DNA of 64,000 nucleotides from Reyranella massiliensis 521 (GTDB lineage Bacteria; Pseudomonadota; Alphaproteobacteria; Reyranellales; Reyranellaceae), in assembly GCA_945860205.1 (NCBI GenBank), contig CAMARK010000006.1, forward strand, positions 20,725 to 84,724. The letters are read 5' to 3'. Numbering within the stretch: the first letter of the stretch is position 1; each line of letters begins with the position of its first letter. Position numbers and translations under genes: made by a program. Below are positions 22,364 to 32,370 of this stretch, piece after piece. The notes beneath the pieces are model-generated. The model searched no databases and had not been told where the DNA came from. It worked only from the letters and a program-made list of their open reading frames with translations.

Positions 22364-23557
22364 TTAGGTTTGGCCCCAGCCCTCGCGCGTCTGCGGCAGC
22401 TTCTTCTTGAGGAGCGCGCCCGCCACGACGTTGCGCAGCACTTCCGCCGTGCCGCCGCCGATGGTGAACATGCGGACGTCGCGCGCCATGCGCTCCAGTG
22501 GCAACTCGCGGCTGTAGCCCCGCGCGCCGAAGAACTGCAATGCCTCGTTCACGATCTGGATGGCGCTCTCTGACGTGAACACCTTGGCCTGGGCGGCCAT
22601 CAGCATGTCGGGGAAGCCGCCTTCGCCGCTCCGCGCGGCGTTGTAGACCAGCGCCCGTGCCGCCGAGAGCTTGATCGACATGTCGGCTAGCTTCCACTGC
22701 AGGCCCTGGAACTCATTGATCGGACGGCCGAACTGGTGACGCTTCTCGGACCAGTCGAGTGCGAGCTGATAGGCACCCTCGGCGATGCCGAGCGCCACCG
22801 TGGCGGCACCGACGCGCTGGCTGTTGTAAGCGGTCATCAGGTCGGCGAAACCCTTCTTCAGGCCGCGCGGCGGGATCACCAGCGCCGAGGGCGGCACGTC
22901 CATGTCCTCGAAGTCGATCACCGCCTCGGGAATGCCGCGCAGCCCCATGGTCGGCTCGCGCTTGGTGATTTTTAACCCCTTGGTCTCATCGCGGATGGCG
23001 AGGAAGCCGCCAATGCCCTCGTAGTTGTTCTTCTCGTCGTAGACCTTGGCGAAGATCAGGTGCAGCCGTGAGACGCCGCCGCCGGTGATCCAGTGCTTGC
23101 GGCCGTTGATGACGTAGCGGTTGCCCTTCTTGTCGGCGCGCGTGGTCATGCCGTTGGCGTCGGAGCCGGCCTCGGGTTCGGTGATGCAGATGGCGGGCTT
23201 GTCGCCGGCCAGCACCATGTCGGCGCACATCTTCTTCTGCTCCTCGGAGCCGTAGGCCATTACCGCGCTGATCGCGCCCATGTTGGTCTCGACGGCAATG
23301 CGGCCGGTGACCGCGCAGGCCGCCGACAGTGCCTCGATCGCCAGCACGGCCTCGAGCCAGCCCTTGCCCTGGCCTCCGTACTGCGTGGGGATCGTCATGC
23401 CGATCAGCTTGGCGTCCTTCAACAGTTCGACATTGTCCCAGGGATATTGCTCGGTGCGGTCGACCTCGGCGGCTCGCTTGGTCACCGGCCCCGAGGCCAG
23501 TTCGCGGGCGCGGGCCTGCAGCTTCACCTGGTCGGGCGACAGTCCGGACGCGTTCAT
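22364..23557 (-). CDS. acyl-CoA dehydrogenase
   Basis: AICITEPEAGSDANGMTTRA and IHQ-type YSRELPLERMARDVRMFTIGGGTAEVLRNVVAG motifs. Confidence 0.92.
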   Translation of the reverse strand: MNASGLSPDQVKLQARARELASGPVTKRAAEVDRTEQYPWDNVELLKDAKLIGMTIPTQYGGQGKGWLEAVLAIEALSAACAVTGRIAVETNMGAISAVMAYGSEEQKKMCADMVLAGDKPAICITEPEAGSDANGMTTRADKKGNRYVINGRKHWITGGGVSRLHLIFAKVYDEKNNYEGIGGFLAIRDETKGLKITKREPTMGLRGIPEAVIDFEDMDVPPSALVIPPRGLKKGFADLMTAYNSQRVGAATVALGIAEGAYQLALDWSEKRHQFGRPINEFQGLQWKLADMSIKLSAARALVYNAARSGEGGFPDMLMAAQAKVFTSESAIQIVNEALQFFGARGYSRELPLERMARDVRMFTIGGGTAEVLRNVVAGALLKKKLPQTREGWGQT

Positions 23558-25065
23558 GAATGTTTTTCCTGGTTGTTGGGATCGATGCTGAAGACGGCGA
23601 CCGCATCGCTGCGGCCGCGCACGACGACGCTGCCCAGTGCTGCGAACTTGAACTCGCCATTGCATGCCGTGCAGGTGCTTTCCGAAACCAGAATGCGCGT
23701 GCCGTGCTGCTTGTTCAACTCTTCAAGCCGCGATGCGAGGTTCACGGCGTCGCCGAGCAGGGTGAAGCTCATGCGCTGGCCGGCGCCGACCGAACCGCCG
23801 ATCACGTTGCCCGTGCTGATGCCGATCCGGGTGGCGAAGGCCACGCCCTGGTCACCGAAGACGCGGCTGCCGACGGCGCGCTGGATATCGATTGCCGCGC
23901 GCACCGCGGCGGCCGCGTGGTCTTCGCAGGCGAGCGGCATGTTGAAACTCGCGAACAGGCCGTCGCCGATGAAGGTATTGACCACGCCACCGTGGGCACG
24001 GATCGGTCCCAGCACCGTCTCGAGATATTCGTTGAGCGCCGTCACCAGCCGGTCGGGCGCCAGATATTCGGCGATGGTGGTGAAGCCCGCGATGTCGGTG
24101 AACAGGACCGTGGCCTCGCGCGTCTCTCCCGCCAGCACGCCCTGGCCCTCGCGGTGCAGGATGGTCGAGGCCACGCTCTGGTCGACGTAGCGGCCGAAGG
24201 TCTCGCGGATGCGTTCGCGCTCGCGCAGCCCCTCGACCATGTTGTTGAACTGGCCGGTGAGTTCGCCGACGTCGTCGTTGGAGGTCACGGGCACACGCAC
24301 GCTGAGGTCGCCGGCGGCCACCTTCGTCATTGCGCTTGAGAGCGTGTGGAGGGGGCGCAGCAGCGATCGGCTGATGAAGTAGGCCGTGATGGCCACCCCT
24401 ATCACGGCCGAGGCGATATCGATCAGGATCTCGGACTGCAGGCGCTCGGCTTCGTAGGAGAAGAGGTCGGCCAGAATGGCCGCCAGCGGGCCGATCGAAA
24501 TCACCAGCAACCCGACGAGGAGTTTTATCGTGTAGCTGCCGAAGAATAGGCCGAGGTTCCGGCCGTAGTGTCTGAAGATGAAGGTGCAGAGGCTGGCGAG
24601 GTAGTCGCTGACGACGAAGTAGGTGTAGGTGAAATAGAAGATCGTGAGGACCACCAACCCGACGAAGAGGTCGCCGATTGTGGGTTTGGGGATACCGGCC
24701 GATTCGTCGACCCACCAAGGCACCGAAAATCTGAAGGCCCAGACGGCTAGAGCCAGAATTGCCGTCGTTTGCGCCGTCAGCAGCGGCAGCTGGGTGAGGC
24801 GGCGCTGGATGTCCTCGAACGGGATGGTGCCGTCGAGATAACGCCGGACCGGCTCGAACAGCTGGCGGACGACCAGCCAATTGACGCCGAGCAGGAGCAG
24901 CAGGCTGATGCCGACCTGTCGCCAAGCGCTGGCCCAGGCACCCGAAGTCGCCATGAAGATCACGGTGATGGCGAAGTCGAAGAAGAAGACCGACGTTGCC
25001 ATCCAGAGATAGCGCCGGCGAATCGCGGCGATCTCGGCAGATATCGCGGGGACAGGAACGTTCAT
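23554..25065 (-). CDS. membrane adenylate/guanylate cyclase with HAMP domain (class III)
   Basis: TM segments, HAMP, then VLFTDIAGFTTIAEYLAPDRLVTALNEYLETV and FTLLGDAVNLASRLEELNK. Confidence 0.92.
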   Translation of the reverse strand: MNVPVPAISAEIAAIRRRYLWMATSVFFFDFAITVIFMATSGAWASAWRQVGISLLLLLGVNWLVVRQLFEPVRRYLDGTIPFEDIQRRLTQLPLLTAQTTAILALAVWAFRFSVPWWVDESAGIPKPTIGDLFVGLVVLTIFYFTYTYFVVSDYLASLCTFIFRHYGRNLGLFFGSYTIKLLVGLLVISIGPLAAILADLFSYEAERLQSEILIDIASAVIGVAITAYFISRSLLRPLHTLSSAMTKVAAGDLSVRVPVTSNDDVGELTGQFNNMVEGLRERERIRETFGRYVDQSVASTILHREGQGVLAGETREATVLFTDIAGFTTIAEYLAPDRLVTALNEYLETVLGPIRAHGGVVNTFIGDGLFASFNMPLACEDHAAAAVRAAIDIQRAVGSRVFGDQGVAFATRIGISTGNVIGGSVGAGQRMSFTLLGDAVNLASRLEELNKQHGTRILVSESTCTACNGEFKFAALGSVVVRGRSDAVAVFSIDPNNQEKHS

Positions 25066-25115
25066 GCCCGCCGGTATATACCCGGCGGGCCGAGCGTTCG
25101 AAACGCCGAAGAGTG

Positions 25116-26207
25116 CTAGGCCGTCAGTTCGCGCGCCGTGATGCGGTACTTGAACTGGTCCGGGTCGAGTGAATCGAGGAACCCGGCTTTGTTCTCGGCC
25201 TGCGGGTACGTCAGGAACGGGATCGCCGGCTCGTTCGAGCCGGGCAGCTTGAGGTCGTGCGCGACGTTGAAGGCGACCCAGTTGCCTTCCCACGAACCGA
25301 ACAGCGCCCGGCGCACCACCACGACCTTGGGATCGGTCATCGCGAGGTTGGCCGGCGGCTCCTCGAGCACGACCTTGCGCACGTCGGCGGGATCGACCGG
25401 CGTCCAGCCGCTGCCCACGAGCCAGACCTCGGCGCGGCAATGCTGCGCCTTGCTGACGACTTCGGAGCCCGCGCCCAGCGCCTTGAACCCGAACTCAGAC
25501 GGCGCGACGCGGAGGCCGTAGACGTCGCGCGCCGGCAGGCCGACCGAGCGCGCCAGGCCGACGAACAACGCATTGAGGTCGGCACATTTGCCGCTGAGGT
25601 TGCCGGTCCTGATCATCGTGGTGATGTCGCCGACACCGCAGCCCAGCGTCTTGGGATTGCGGAAGGTGTTCTCGACCACCCAGTCGTAGATTGCGCGGGC
25701 CTTGGCGGTATCGTCGCGCTTGCCGCGCACGATGCCTTCGGCGGTTTCCTTGACCAGGCCGTCGGTCGGCAACAGGTCGGTGGCGGCAAGGTTGAGCTTG
25801 CGCTCGGCGTCACTGAGCGGTGCTGCCGTCCCTTTGCCGGGGGTAACGGCGCGATTTTGCGTCTGCACCTGCGCCGTGACTTCGATCACCGGCGAGAGCT
25901 GGTCGCTCGCCCATTCGACGCGCAGCATCTCGGCGCCGTACTTGGGATCGCGCACCCGCTCGGTCACGCGCGCGTCGCCCTTCCAGGTGACATTGCCCGG
26001 CCGCTGCCAGTCGGCGGCCTCGAAGGTCGGCAGCGGGATCCAGGCCTTGTTGGCGCCGGCCGTCGGCTCGACCTGCATGGTCAACACGAAGCTTCGCCAG
26101 CCCTTGGGCACGGGCGCGAAGGTGGCCTGGGCCGACGCCAGGCGCGGCGAGAGACCGATGGCGCCGGCGGCGATGCCGGCTTTGAACATGTCGCGACGAT
26201 TGATCAT
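25116..26207 (-). CDS. transglutaminase-like cysteine protease domain protein with Tat signal
   Basis: INRRDMFKAGIAAGAIGLSPRLASAQA; GNLSGKCADLNALFVGLARSVGLPARDVYG; AQHCRAEVWLVGSGWTPVDPADV. Confidence 0.87.
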   Translation of the reverse strand: MINRRDMFKAGIAAGAIGLSPRLASAQATFAPVPKGWRSFVLTMQVEPTAGANKAWIPLPTFEAADWQRPGNVTWKGDARVTERVRDPKYGAEMLRVEWASDQLSPVIEVTAQVQTQNRAVTPGKGTAAPLSDAERKLNLAATDLLPTDGLVKETAEGIVRGKRDDTAKARAIYDWVVENTFRNPKTLGCGVGDITTMIRTGNLSGKCADLNALFVGLARSVGLPARDVYGLRVAPSEFGFKALGAGSEVVSKAQHCRAEVWLVGSGWTPVDPADVRKVVLEEPPANLAMTDPKVVVVRRALFGSWEGNWVAFNVAHDLKLPGSNEPAIPFLTYPQAENKAGFLDSLDPDQFKYRITARELTA

Positions 26208-26383
26208 TTCTTGTCCTCCCCATGGCGATGCGTGCCGGGGAGGGTGCGCGTTCCCGTCGTCGGGAAGGCCGCAAATCATCCCGGATCAAATCCGCGCCGC
26301 ACGCGGCAGCGGTCTGTACCGGATGTGCCTAGAATTGCAGGGTGGTGGTGCAGCCGTCAACCGGCCGTGCTAGGTCGGCCGGC

Positions 26384-27265
26384 ATGACGCTACCGCTGGC
26401 CGACCTCAACCGAATGACCCTCCCGGCCTTTTCCGGCGCGGTCGGCGAGACCTTCGAACTGGCGCCCTGGGTGGCCGAAGCGGCCTGGGCGAAGCGCCCT
26501 TTTGCCAGCGTAAAGGCGCTGCACGAGGCGATGATGGGCGCGGTGCGGTCGGCGCCTCGCGAACGACAGCTCGAGTTCCTGCGCGGCCATCCCGACCTCG
26601 CCGGCAAGGCCGCCCGCGCCGGCGCGATCACCGATGACTCGAAGAGCGAACAGTCGAGCGTCGGCCTCGATTCGCTGGGCGAGGACGACTTCGCGCGCTT
26701 CCATCGCCTGAACGATGCCTACCGGGCGAAGTTCGGCTTTCCATTTATCGTCTGTGTGCGCCGCCACACGCGCGATTCGATCCTGACGCAGTTCGAACGC
26801 CGTCTCGGCCACGACGACGCCACGGAGTTCGCCGCCGCGCTGATGGAAGTCTTCTACATCACGCGCCTGCGCATCGCGGCCAAGGTGACGGGCGAGGGCA
26901 TGCCGCGGGTGAGCGGCCGCCTCAGCACCCATGTGCTCGACACGCATGCCGGCCGGCCGGCGGTGGGCGTCTTGGTCGAGCTCTACGAATTCGCCGGCGA
27001 AGCCGCGCATTGCATCGCCACCGCGGTCACCAATGCCGATGGCCGCACCGACTGGCCTTTGATTGGCGGCCGGCCGTTGCCGATCGGGCGCTACGAATTG
27101 CGCTTCGCCGTCGGTAACCATTTCCGCAGCAGGGGCATCGAGCAGGGCGATCCGCCATTCCTCGACATCGTACCTTTGCGCTTTTCTATTGCCGAGCCGG
27201 AAGGGCATTATCACGTGCCGTTGCTCTGCACGCCCTGGAGCTATTCGACCTATCGCGGCAGTTGA
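26384..27265 (+). CDS. bifunctional OHCU decarboxylase / 5-hydroxyisourate hydrolase fusion (cytoplasmic)
   Basis: N-terminal OHCU decarboxylase motifs (RGHPDLAGKAA, NDAYRAKFGFPFIV, ILTQFERRL) fused to HIUase (LSTHVLDTHAGRPA, DGRTD, HYHVPLLCTPWSYSTYRGS). Confidence 0.88.
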   Translation: MTLPLADLNRMTLPAFSGAVGETFELAPWVAEAAWAKRPFASVKALHEAMMGAVRSAPRERQLEFLRGHPDLAGKAARAGAITDDSKSEQSSVGLDSLGEDDFARFHRLNDAYRAKFGFPFIVCVRRHTRDSILTQFERRLGHDDATEFAAALMEVFYITRLRIAAKVTGEGMPRVSGRLSTHVLDTHAGRPAVGVLVELYEFAGEAAHCIATAVTNADGRTDWPLIGGRPLPIGRYELRFAVGNHFRSRGIEQGDPPFLDIVPLRFSIAEPEGHYHVPLLCTPWSYSTYRGS

Positions 27266-27279
27266 GGGAGGGAAGTTCG

Positions 27280-28266
27280 ATGGTGCTGTCGGTTTCCGGC
27301 CGCCGCCGTTTTTGTCTTGGAGCGCTTGCCGGCGGCGTGCTGGCGGCTGTGCTATCGCCTTGGGGGATGGCTCTGGCCCAGCCGGCGCCGGTCAAGGCCA
27401 CCCTGACATTGGCCGAGGTCAACCGCATGGACGAGGCCGCTTTCGTGGCGGCCTTCGGCGATACCTATGAATTGTCGCCGTGGGTGGCGAAAGCGGCCTT
27501 CACCAAGCGGCCATTCCTGACCGTGACTGCGCTCCATCAGGCCCTGGCCGACGCTTTCCGGACGGCGCCGCGCGAACAGCAGCTGGCCTTCTTCCACAAG
27601 CTTTCGGACATCGGCGACAGGACCGTGAAGGCGGAGAACATCACGGCGGCGTCGAAGCTCGAGCAGTCGGTCTCGGGCGTCGACTCGCTGACCGAGGCCG
27701 ATCACGAACGGCTGAAGAAGCTGAACAAGGCCTATCGCGACAAGTTCAACATGTCCTTCACGATCGCCAACCGCCGCAATACCAAGGACACGATCTTCAC
27801 GCAGTTCGAGCGTAGGCTCGGCAACGACCTTGCAACCGAACTTGCCAGCGCGATCCAGGAAGAATTCTTCGTCACGCGCCTGCGCATCGCCGAGCAGGTG
27901 TCGGGTGAGGGAGTGCCGCGGGTCTATGGTGATCTCACCGTGCATGCCCTCAACAGCGTCGTCGGCCAGCCGGCAAACGGCATGGTCATCGAGTTGTTCG
28001 AGATGTCGGGCGAGAAGGGCCGCAAGGTCGCGCAGGCCACGTCCAACGTCGACGGCCGGGCCGATGTCCTCGTCGGACGGCCGTTGCCGATCGGTCGCTA
28101 CGAATTGCGTTTTGCGGTGGCTGACTATTTCCGCAAGCAGGGCTCAACGCTCGGCAATCCGCCCTTCCTCGACATCGTACCGGTCCGCCTTTACTTCGAG
28201 AACCCCGAAGGCAGCTACCATGTACCGATGGTTTGCTCACCCTGGAGTTATGCGGTGTACCGGTGA
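27280..28266 (+). CDS. exported OHCU decarboxylase-like/HIU hydrolase-like fusion (paralogue of previous gene) with changed active-site motifs
   Basis: Tat-like leader SGRRRFCLGALAGGVLAAVLSPWGMALAQ; HPDLA replaced by LSDIG, FGFPF by FNMSF; C-terminus ends SYAVYR without GS. Confidence 0.82.
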   Translation: MVLSVSGRRRFCLGALAGGVLAAVLSPWGMALAQPAPVKATLTLAEVNRMDEAAFVAAFGDTYELSPWVAKAAFTKRPFLTVTALHQALADAFRTAPREQQLAFFHKLSDIGDRTVKAENITAASKLEQSVSGVDSLTEADHERLKKLNKAYRDKFNMSFTIANRRNTKDTIFTQFERRLGNDLATELASAIQEEFFVTRLRIAEQVSGEGVPRVYGDLTVHALNSVVGQPANGMVIELFEMSGEKGRKVAQATSNVDGRADVLVGRPLPIGRYELRFAVADYFRKQGSTLGNPPFLDIVPVRLYFENPEGSYHVPMVCSPWSYAVYR

Positions 28267-28730
28267 ACGGCATCATCGTCCCGGGCCGCCGCGGTCTCTG
28301 GCGCGTCATCGTCGCGTGCGCGGCGGTCGTTGCTGTATCGTTGTCGAGCGGCGAGAGCCATGCCCAAGCAGCGCCTCGCGTCAACGGCGACATCAATACC
28401 CACGTACTGGACGCGGTCAGCGGCCAGCCCGCTGCCGGCATGGCGGTCGAGCTGTTCGCAGTCGAAGGCGAGACCTTGCGCAGGATCTCGCAGGAAACGA
28501 TCAACGCCGAGGGCCGTGCCGACCTGTGGCTCGGCCGGCCACTCGCCGTCGGGCGTTACGAGCTGCGCTTCCAGGTTGCCGACTATTTTCGCAAGCAGGG
28601 TGTCCGGACCGGTGATCCGGCGTATCTCGATTACGTGCCGGTTCGCTTCTCGGTCGACACGCCGAACGGGCACTATCAGGTGCCTTTCATTTGCACGCCT
28701 TGGTCTTATTCAACCTATCGCGGAAGCTGA
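28263..28730 (+). CDS. exported transthyretin-like/HIU hydrolase-like protein (single domain)
   Basis: GTG start overlapping previous stop (GTGA); leader ...VAVSLSSGESHAQA; INTHVLDAVSGQPAAG, HYQVPFICTPWSYSTYRGS. Confidence 0.82.
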   Translation: MNGIIVPGRRGLWRVIVACAAVVAVSLSSGESHAQAAPRVNGDINTHVLDAVSGQPAAGMAVELFAVEGETLRRISQETINAEGRADLWLGRPLAVGRYELRFQVADYFRKQGVRTGDPAYLDYVPVRFSVDTPNGHYQVPFICTPWSYSTYRGS

Positions 28731-28746
28731 GTAGACGGAGAAAGCC

Positions 28747-30183
28747 ATGACCTACAGCGATGTCTCTCTGATGATCGATGGCGCCTGGACGAAAGGCGCC
28801 AACGGACGAACCATCCCCGTCATCAATCCGGCGACCGAGGAAGTGATCGGCCACGTGGCGCACGCGGAGAAGGCCGACCTCGACCGTGCGCTCGCCGCCG
28901 CCGACAAGGGCTTCAAGATCTGGAAGAAGGTCTCGGCCTACGAGCGCTACAAGATCATGCGCAAGGCCGCCGACCTGATGCGCCAGCGCCTCGACGAGAT
29001 TTGCGCGATCATGACCATGGAACAGGGCAAGCCGCTCTACGAGGCCAAGGTCGAGACCAGCCTTGCCGCCGACATCATCGACTGGATGGCCGAGGAAGGC
29101 CGCCGCACCTATGGCCGCATCGTGCCGGCGCGCGCCGAGAACATCTATCAGCTCGTCACGAAGGAGCCGGTCGGCCCTGTTGCCGCCTTCACGCCGTGGA
29201 ATTTCCCGATCAACCAGGTGGTGCGCAAGGCGTCGGCCGCGTTGGCCACGGGTTGCTCGATCATCATCAAGGGACCGGAAGACACGCCCGGCTCCTGCGC
29301 CCAGCTCATAAAAGCCTTCGTCGATGCCGGCGTGCCGGCGGGCGTGATCCAGCTCGTCTACGGTGTGCCGTCGGAGATTAGCGCGTATCTGATCCCGCAT
29401 CCGATCATCAAGAAGGTGACGTTCACGGGCTCGACGCCGGTCGGCAAGCAGCTCGCCGCCCTTGCCGGTGCGCACATGAAGCGCGTCACCATGGAACTGG
29501 GCGGCCATGCGCCGGCCATCGTGTTCGAGGACGCCGATCTCGAGCAGGCCGTGAACGTGCTGGGTGCCAACAAGTTCAGGAACGCGGGCCAGGTCTGCGT
29601 CGCACCTACGCGCTTCCTGGTGCACGAGAAGGTCTATCCCGAGTTCGTCGAGCGCTTTACTGCCTACGCCAAGAACATGAAGGTGGGCAACGGCCTCGAC
29701 GCCGACACCAAGATGGGCCCGCTGGTGGCTGAGCGCCGGCTCCATGCGATGGACACGTTCGTGTCCGACGCGATCTCGAAGGGCGCCAAGATCCATACGG
29801 GTGGCCAGAGGAAGGGCAACAAGGGCTATTTCTACGAGCCCACCGTCATGACCGACGTGCCGCTCAGCGCCAAGATCATGAACGACGAGCCGTTCGGCCC
29901 TCTGGCGCCAATCACGCCGTTCAAGGACTTCGACAGCGTGATGAAGGAAGCGAACCGCCTCGACTGGGGCCTCGCCGCCTACGCCTACACCAAGAACACC
30001 AAGACGATGGCCCAGGTTGGTGCGGCGTTCGAAAGCGGCATGGTGTCGATCAATCACCACGGCCTCGCCCTGCCGGAAGTGCCGTTCGGTGGCATGAAGG
30101 ACTCGGGCTACGGCTCGGAAGGTGGTCTCGAGGCGCTGGAGGCCTATCTCAACACCAAGTTCATCAGCCAGCTCGGTATGTAA
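28747..30183 (+). CDS. NAD(P)-dependent aldehyde dehydrogenase (succinate-semialdehyde dehydrogenase type)
   Basis: [39 protein letters not shown] motifs. Confidence 0.9.
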   Translation: MTYSDVSLMIDGAWTKGANGRTIPVINPATEEVIGHVAHAEKADLDRALAAADKGFKIWKKVSAYERYKIMRKAADLMRQRLDEICAIMTMEQGKPLYEAKVETSLAADIIDWMAEEGRRTYGRIVPARAENIYQLVTKEPVGPVAAFTPWNFPINQVVRKASAALATGCSIIIKGPEDTPGSCAQLIKAFVDAGVPAGVIQLVYGVPSEISAYLIPHPIIKKVTFTGSTPVGKQLAALAGAHMKRVTMELGGHAPAIVFEDADLEQAVNVLGANKFRNAGQVCVAPTRFLVHEKVYPEFVERFTAYAKNMKVGNGLDADTKMGPLVAERRLHAMDTFVSDAISKGAKIHTGGQRKGNKGYFYEPTVMTDVPLSAKIMNDEPFGPLAPITPFKDFDSVMKEANRLDWGLAAYAYTKNTKTMAQVGAAFESGMVSINHHGLALPEVPFGGMKDSGYGSEGGLEALEAYLNTKFISQLGM

Positions 30184-30191
30184 CGGGTACG

Positions 30192-30218
30192 GCCCTCCGC
30201 CGCGATGCGGAGGAGGGC
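30192..30218 (+). terminator. hairpin after the aldehyde dehydrogenase, weak terminator candidate
   Basis: GCCCTCCGCCGC-GAT-GCGGAGGAGGGC, 12-bp stem with one mismatch; no clear T tract. Confidence 0.35.
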
Positions 30219-30325
30219 TGTCCTTCCTGCGAAACTTGTCGCCTCTCGGAACGAGGGGCCATCGGCTTCTCGCCTTTTTCCTGTGCGGACCTATACACGG
30301 TGCCGTGTTCAAGGAGAGCAAGACG

Positions 30326-31300
30326 ATGAAGCGCAGAAATGTCCTGGCCATTCTCGGCAGCGTGCCGGCTGCAGCGGCCTTCAGTGCCCCGATACGCGCG
30401 CAGGAGGCCTATCCCGCCAGGGCGGTGAAAATCCTCGTGCCGTTCGGGCCGGGCGGTTCGACCGACATCATCTCGCGACTGGTCGGCAAGCAGCTCGAGA
30501 CCGTGACCGGCAAGCCGTTCGTGGTCGAGAACAAGCCGGGCGCCACCGGCATGATCGGCACGACCCAGGTCAAGAACGCTGCCCCCGACGGCTATACGCT
30601 GCTGCTCGGTTCGACCAGCACGCTCGCGGCCAACCCCAGCCTCTACAAGCAGATGACCTACGACCCCTCCGATTTCACGACGGTCGCGGTCAACGGCGCC
30701 GTCGGCAACTTCATGCTGGTGAACAAGGACGGTCCCTACAAGACGGTCAAGGAGTTCGTGGCCTTCGCGAAGGCGAGCAAGGAGCCGCTGTTCTCGGGTT
30801 ACGGCAACGCCTCCTCGCGCGTGCCGTCGGCGCTGTTCGAGGTGACGAGCGGCGTCAAGTTCGAGGAGGTCGCCTATCGCGACGCCGTGGCCTCCATCCA
30901 GGATCTCGCCGCCGGCCGCGTCCACGCCGTCTTCCCCGATCAGGTTGTGGGCGAGAGCTATGTCCGCTCCGGCTTCGTGCGCGCGCTGGCCGTCACCTCG
31001 GCCGAGCGCTCGGCGCTGTTCCCCGACGTCGAGGCCATCGCCGAGACCTATCCCGGCTTCAACATCATCGCCTTCTCGTGCTTCTCGGTGCGCAAGGAAA
31101 CGCCGGTTGAGATCAAGCAGCGCCTCAATCGCCTGGTGATGGACGCGCTGTACGAGCCCACGGTGCTGGAGCGGGTGAAGCAGCTCGGCTTCTTGCCGCC
31201 GCCCCGCGACTGGGACATCGCCAAGTGCGATGCATTCGTTGTGCGAGAGCGGGAGGATTGGACCAAATACATCAAGCTCGCCAAGATCGAGGCGCAATGA
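30326..31300 (+). CDS. Bug/TctC family tripartite tricarboxylate transporter substrate-binding protein
   Basis: AYPARAVKILVPFGPGGSTDIISRLVGKQLETVTGKPFVVENKPGATG. Confidence 0.9.
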   Translation: MKRRNVLAILGSVPAAAAFSAPIRAQEAYPARAVKILVPFGPGGSTDIISRLVGKQLETVTGKPFVVENKPGATGMIGTTQVKNAAPDGYTLLLGSTSTLAANPSLYKQMTYDPSDFTTVAVNGAVGNFMLVNKDGPYKTVKEFVAFAKASKEPLFSGYGNASSRVPSALFEVTSGVKFEEVAYRDAVASIQDLAAGRVHAVFPDQVVGESYVRSGFVRALAVTSAERSALFPDVEAIAETYPGFNIIAFSCFSVRKETPVEIKQRLNRLVMDALYEPTVLERVKQLGFLPPPRDWDIAKCDAFVVREREDWTKYIKLAKIEAQ

Positions 31301-31392
31301 ACGGCTGAGGCTGGTCTTTCGCGCGACTGTTAAGCGTTTGTGACGGCCGATGGTCTACCCTTCAGGGAGCAATGCGGTAAGCTCACAGCCGC

Positions 31393-32367
31393 ATGATGGG
31401 GATGGCAAGGCGTTCGGTACTCGGGGGGCTGCTGGCGGCGGGCGCGGGAGCCGGCGCACGCGCGGACGAATGGCCGGCGCGGTCGGTGACTTGGTTCGTG
31501 CCGTTCCCGGCCGGCGGCGGCTCTGACATGTTCGCCCGGCCGATCGCCGCTCGCGCCACCGACCGGCTCGGCCAGACGATGGTGATCGACAACAGGAGCG
31601 GCGCCGGCGGCACGCTGGGCACGGCCATCGCGGCCCGCGCGCCGGCCGACGGCTACTCCCTGCTGGTCGGCGACACCGGCCTCACCTACGCGCCCACGAT
31701 CTATTCGAAGGCGGGATTCGATTTCGGCCGCGACTTCGCCCCCATCAGCGCGTTCGGCCGCGTGCCGTATGTGCTGGTGATCAATCCGGCCCGCCTCGAT
31801 GTTCCGACCCTCGCGGCGTTCCTCGAGGCTGCAAGGAAGAAGCCCGGCGAGATCGACATCGGATCGGCTGGCCTCGGGACCGTGACGCATCTCGCCATCG
31901 GCCTGTTCGAGGGGCGTGCGGGCGTGCGGCTCAATCATGTGCCATATCGCGGCGGTGCGCCGATGCTGCAGGACCTGCTGGCCGGGCAGATCGCCGCCGC
32001 CTTTGTCCTGGTGAGCGCCGTCGCGGGTTACGTGAAGTCTGGCAAGCTGCGCGCGCTGGCGGTGGCCAGCCGCCGTCGCGAGGCGTTGATCCCCGAGGTC
32101 CCTACGGCACACGAGGCGGGTCTTGCCGATTTCCGCATGACCACCTGGTTCGGCCTGTTTGCGCCGGCGCGTACGCCGGCCGCGATCCTCGACCGGCTGC
32201 ATGGCGCTGTGCAGGAAGCGATCGTCGATGAAGGCGTGAAGCGCCTGTGGCGGGAGCAGGGCGCCAAGGTCGAACCCGAGAGTCGCGCCGACTTCGCCCG
32301 CTTCGTCGCGCGCGACACCGAGCGCTGGAGCCGCATCGCCAAGGCCGCCAATGTGCAGATGGAGTAG
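31393..32367 (+). CDS. Bug/TctC family substrate-binding protein
   Basis: WPARSVTWFVPFPAGGGSDMFARPIAARATDRLGQTMVIDNRSGAGG. Confidence 0.9.
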   Translation: MMGMARRSVLGGLLAAGAGAGARADEWPARSVTWFVPFPAGGGSDMFARPIAARATDRLGQTMVIDNRSGAGGTLGTAIAARAPADGYSLLVGDTGLTYAPTIYSKAGFDFGRDFAPISAFGRVPYVLVINPARLDVPTLAAFLEAARKKPGEIDIGSAGLGTVTHLAIGLFEGRAGVRLNHVPYRGGAPMLQDLLAGQIAAAFVLVSAVAGYVKSGKLRALAVASRRREALIPEVPTAHEAGLADFRMTTWFGLFAPARTPAAILDRLHGAVQEAIVDEGVKRLWREQGAKVEPESRADFARFVARDTERWSRIAKAANVQME

Positions 32368-32370
32368 CCG

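Noticed and set aside
28687-30351. 554-aa minus-strand ORF
   Set aside because: Antisense to the aldehyde dehydrogenase; composition indicates a shadow ORF.
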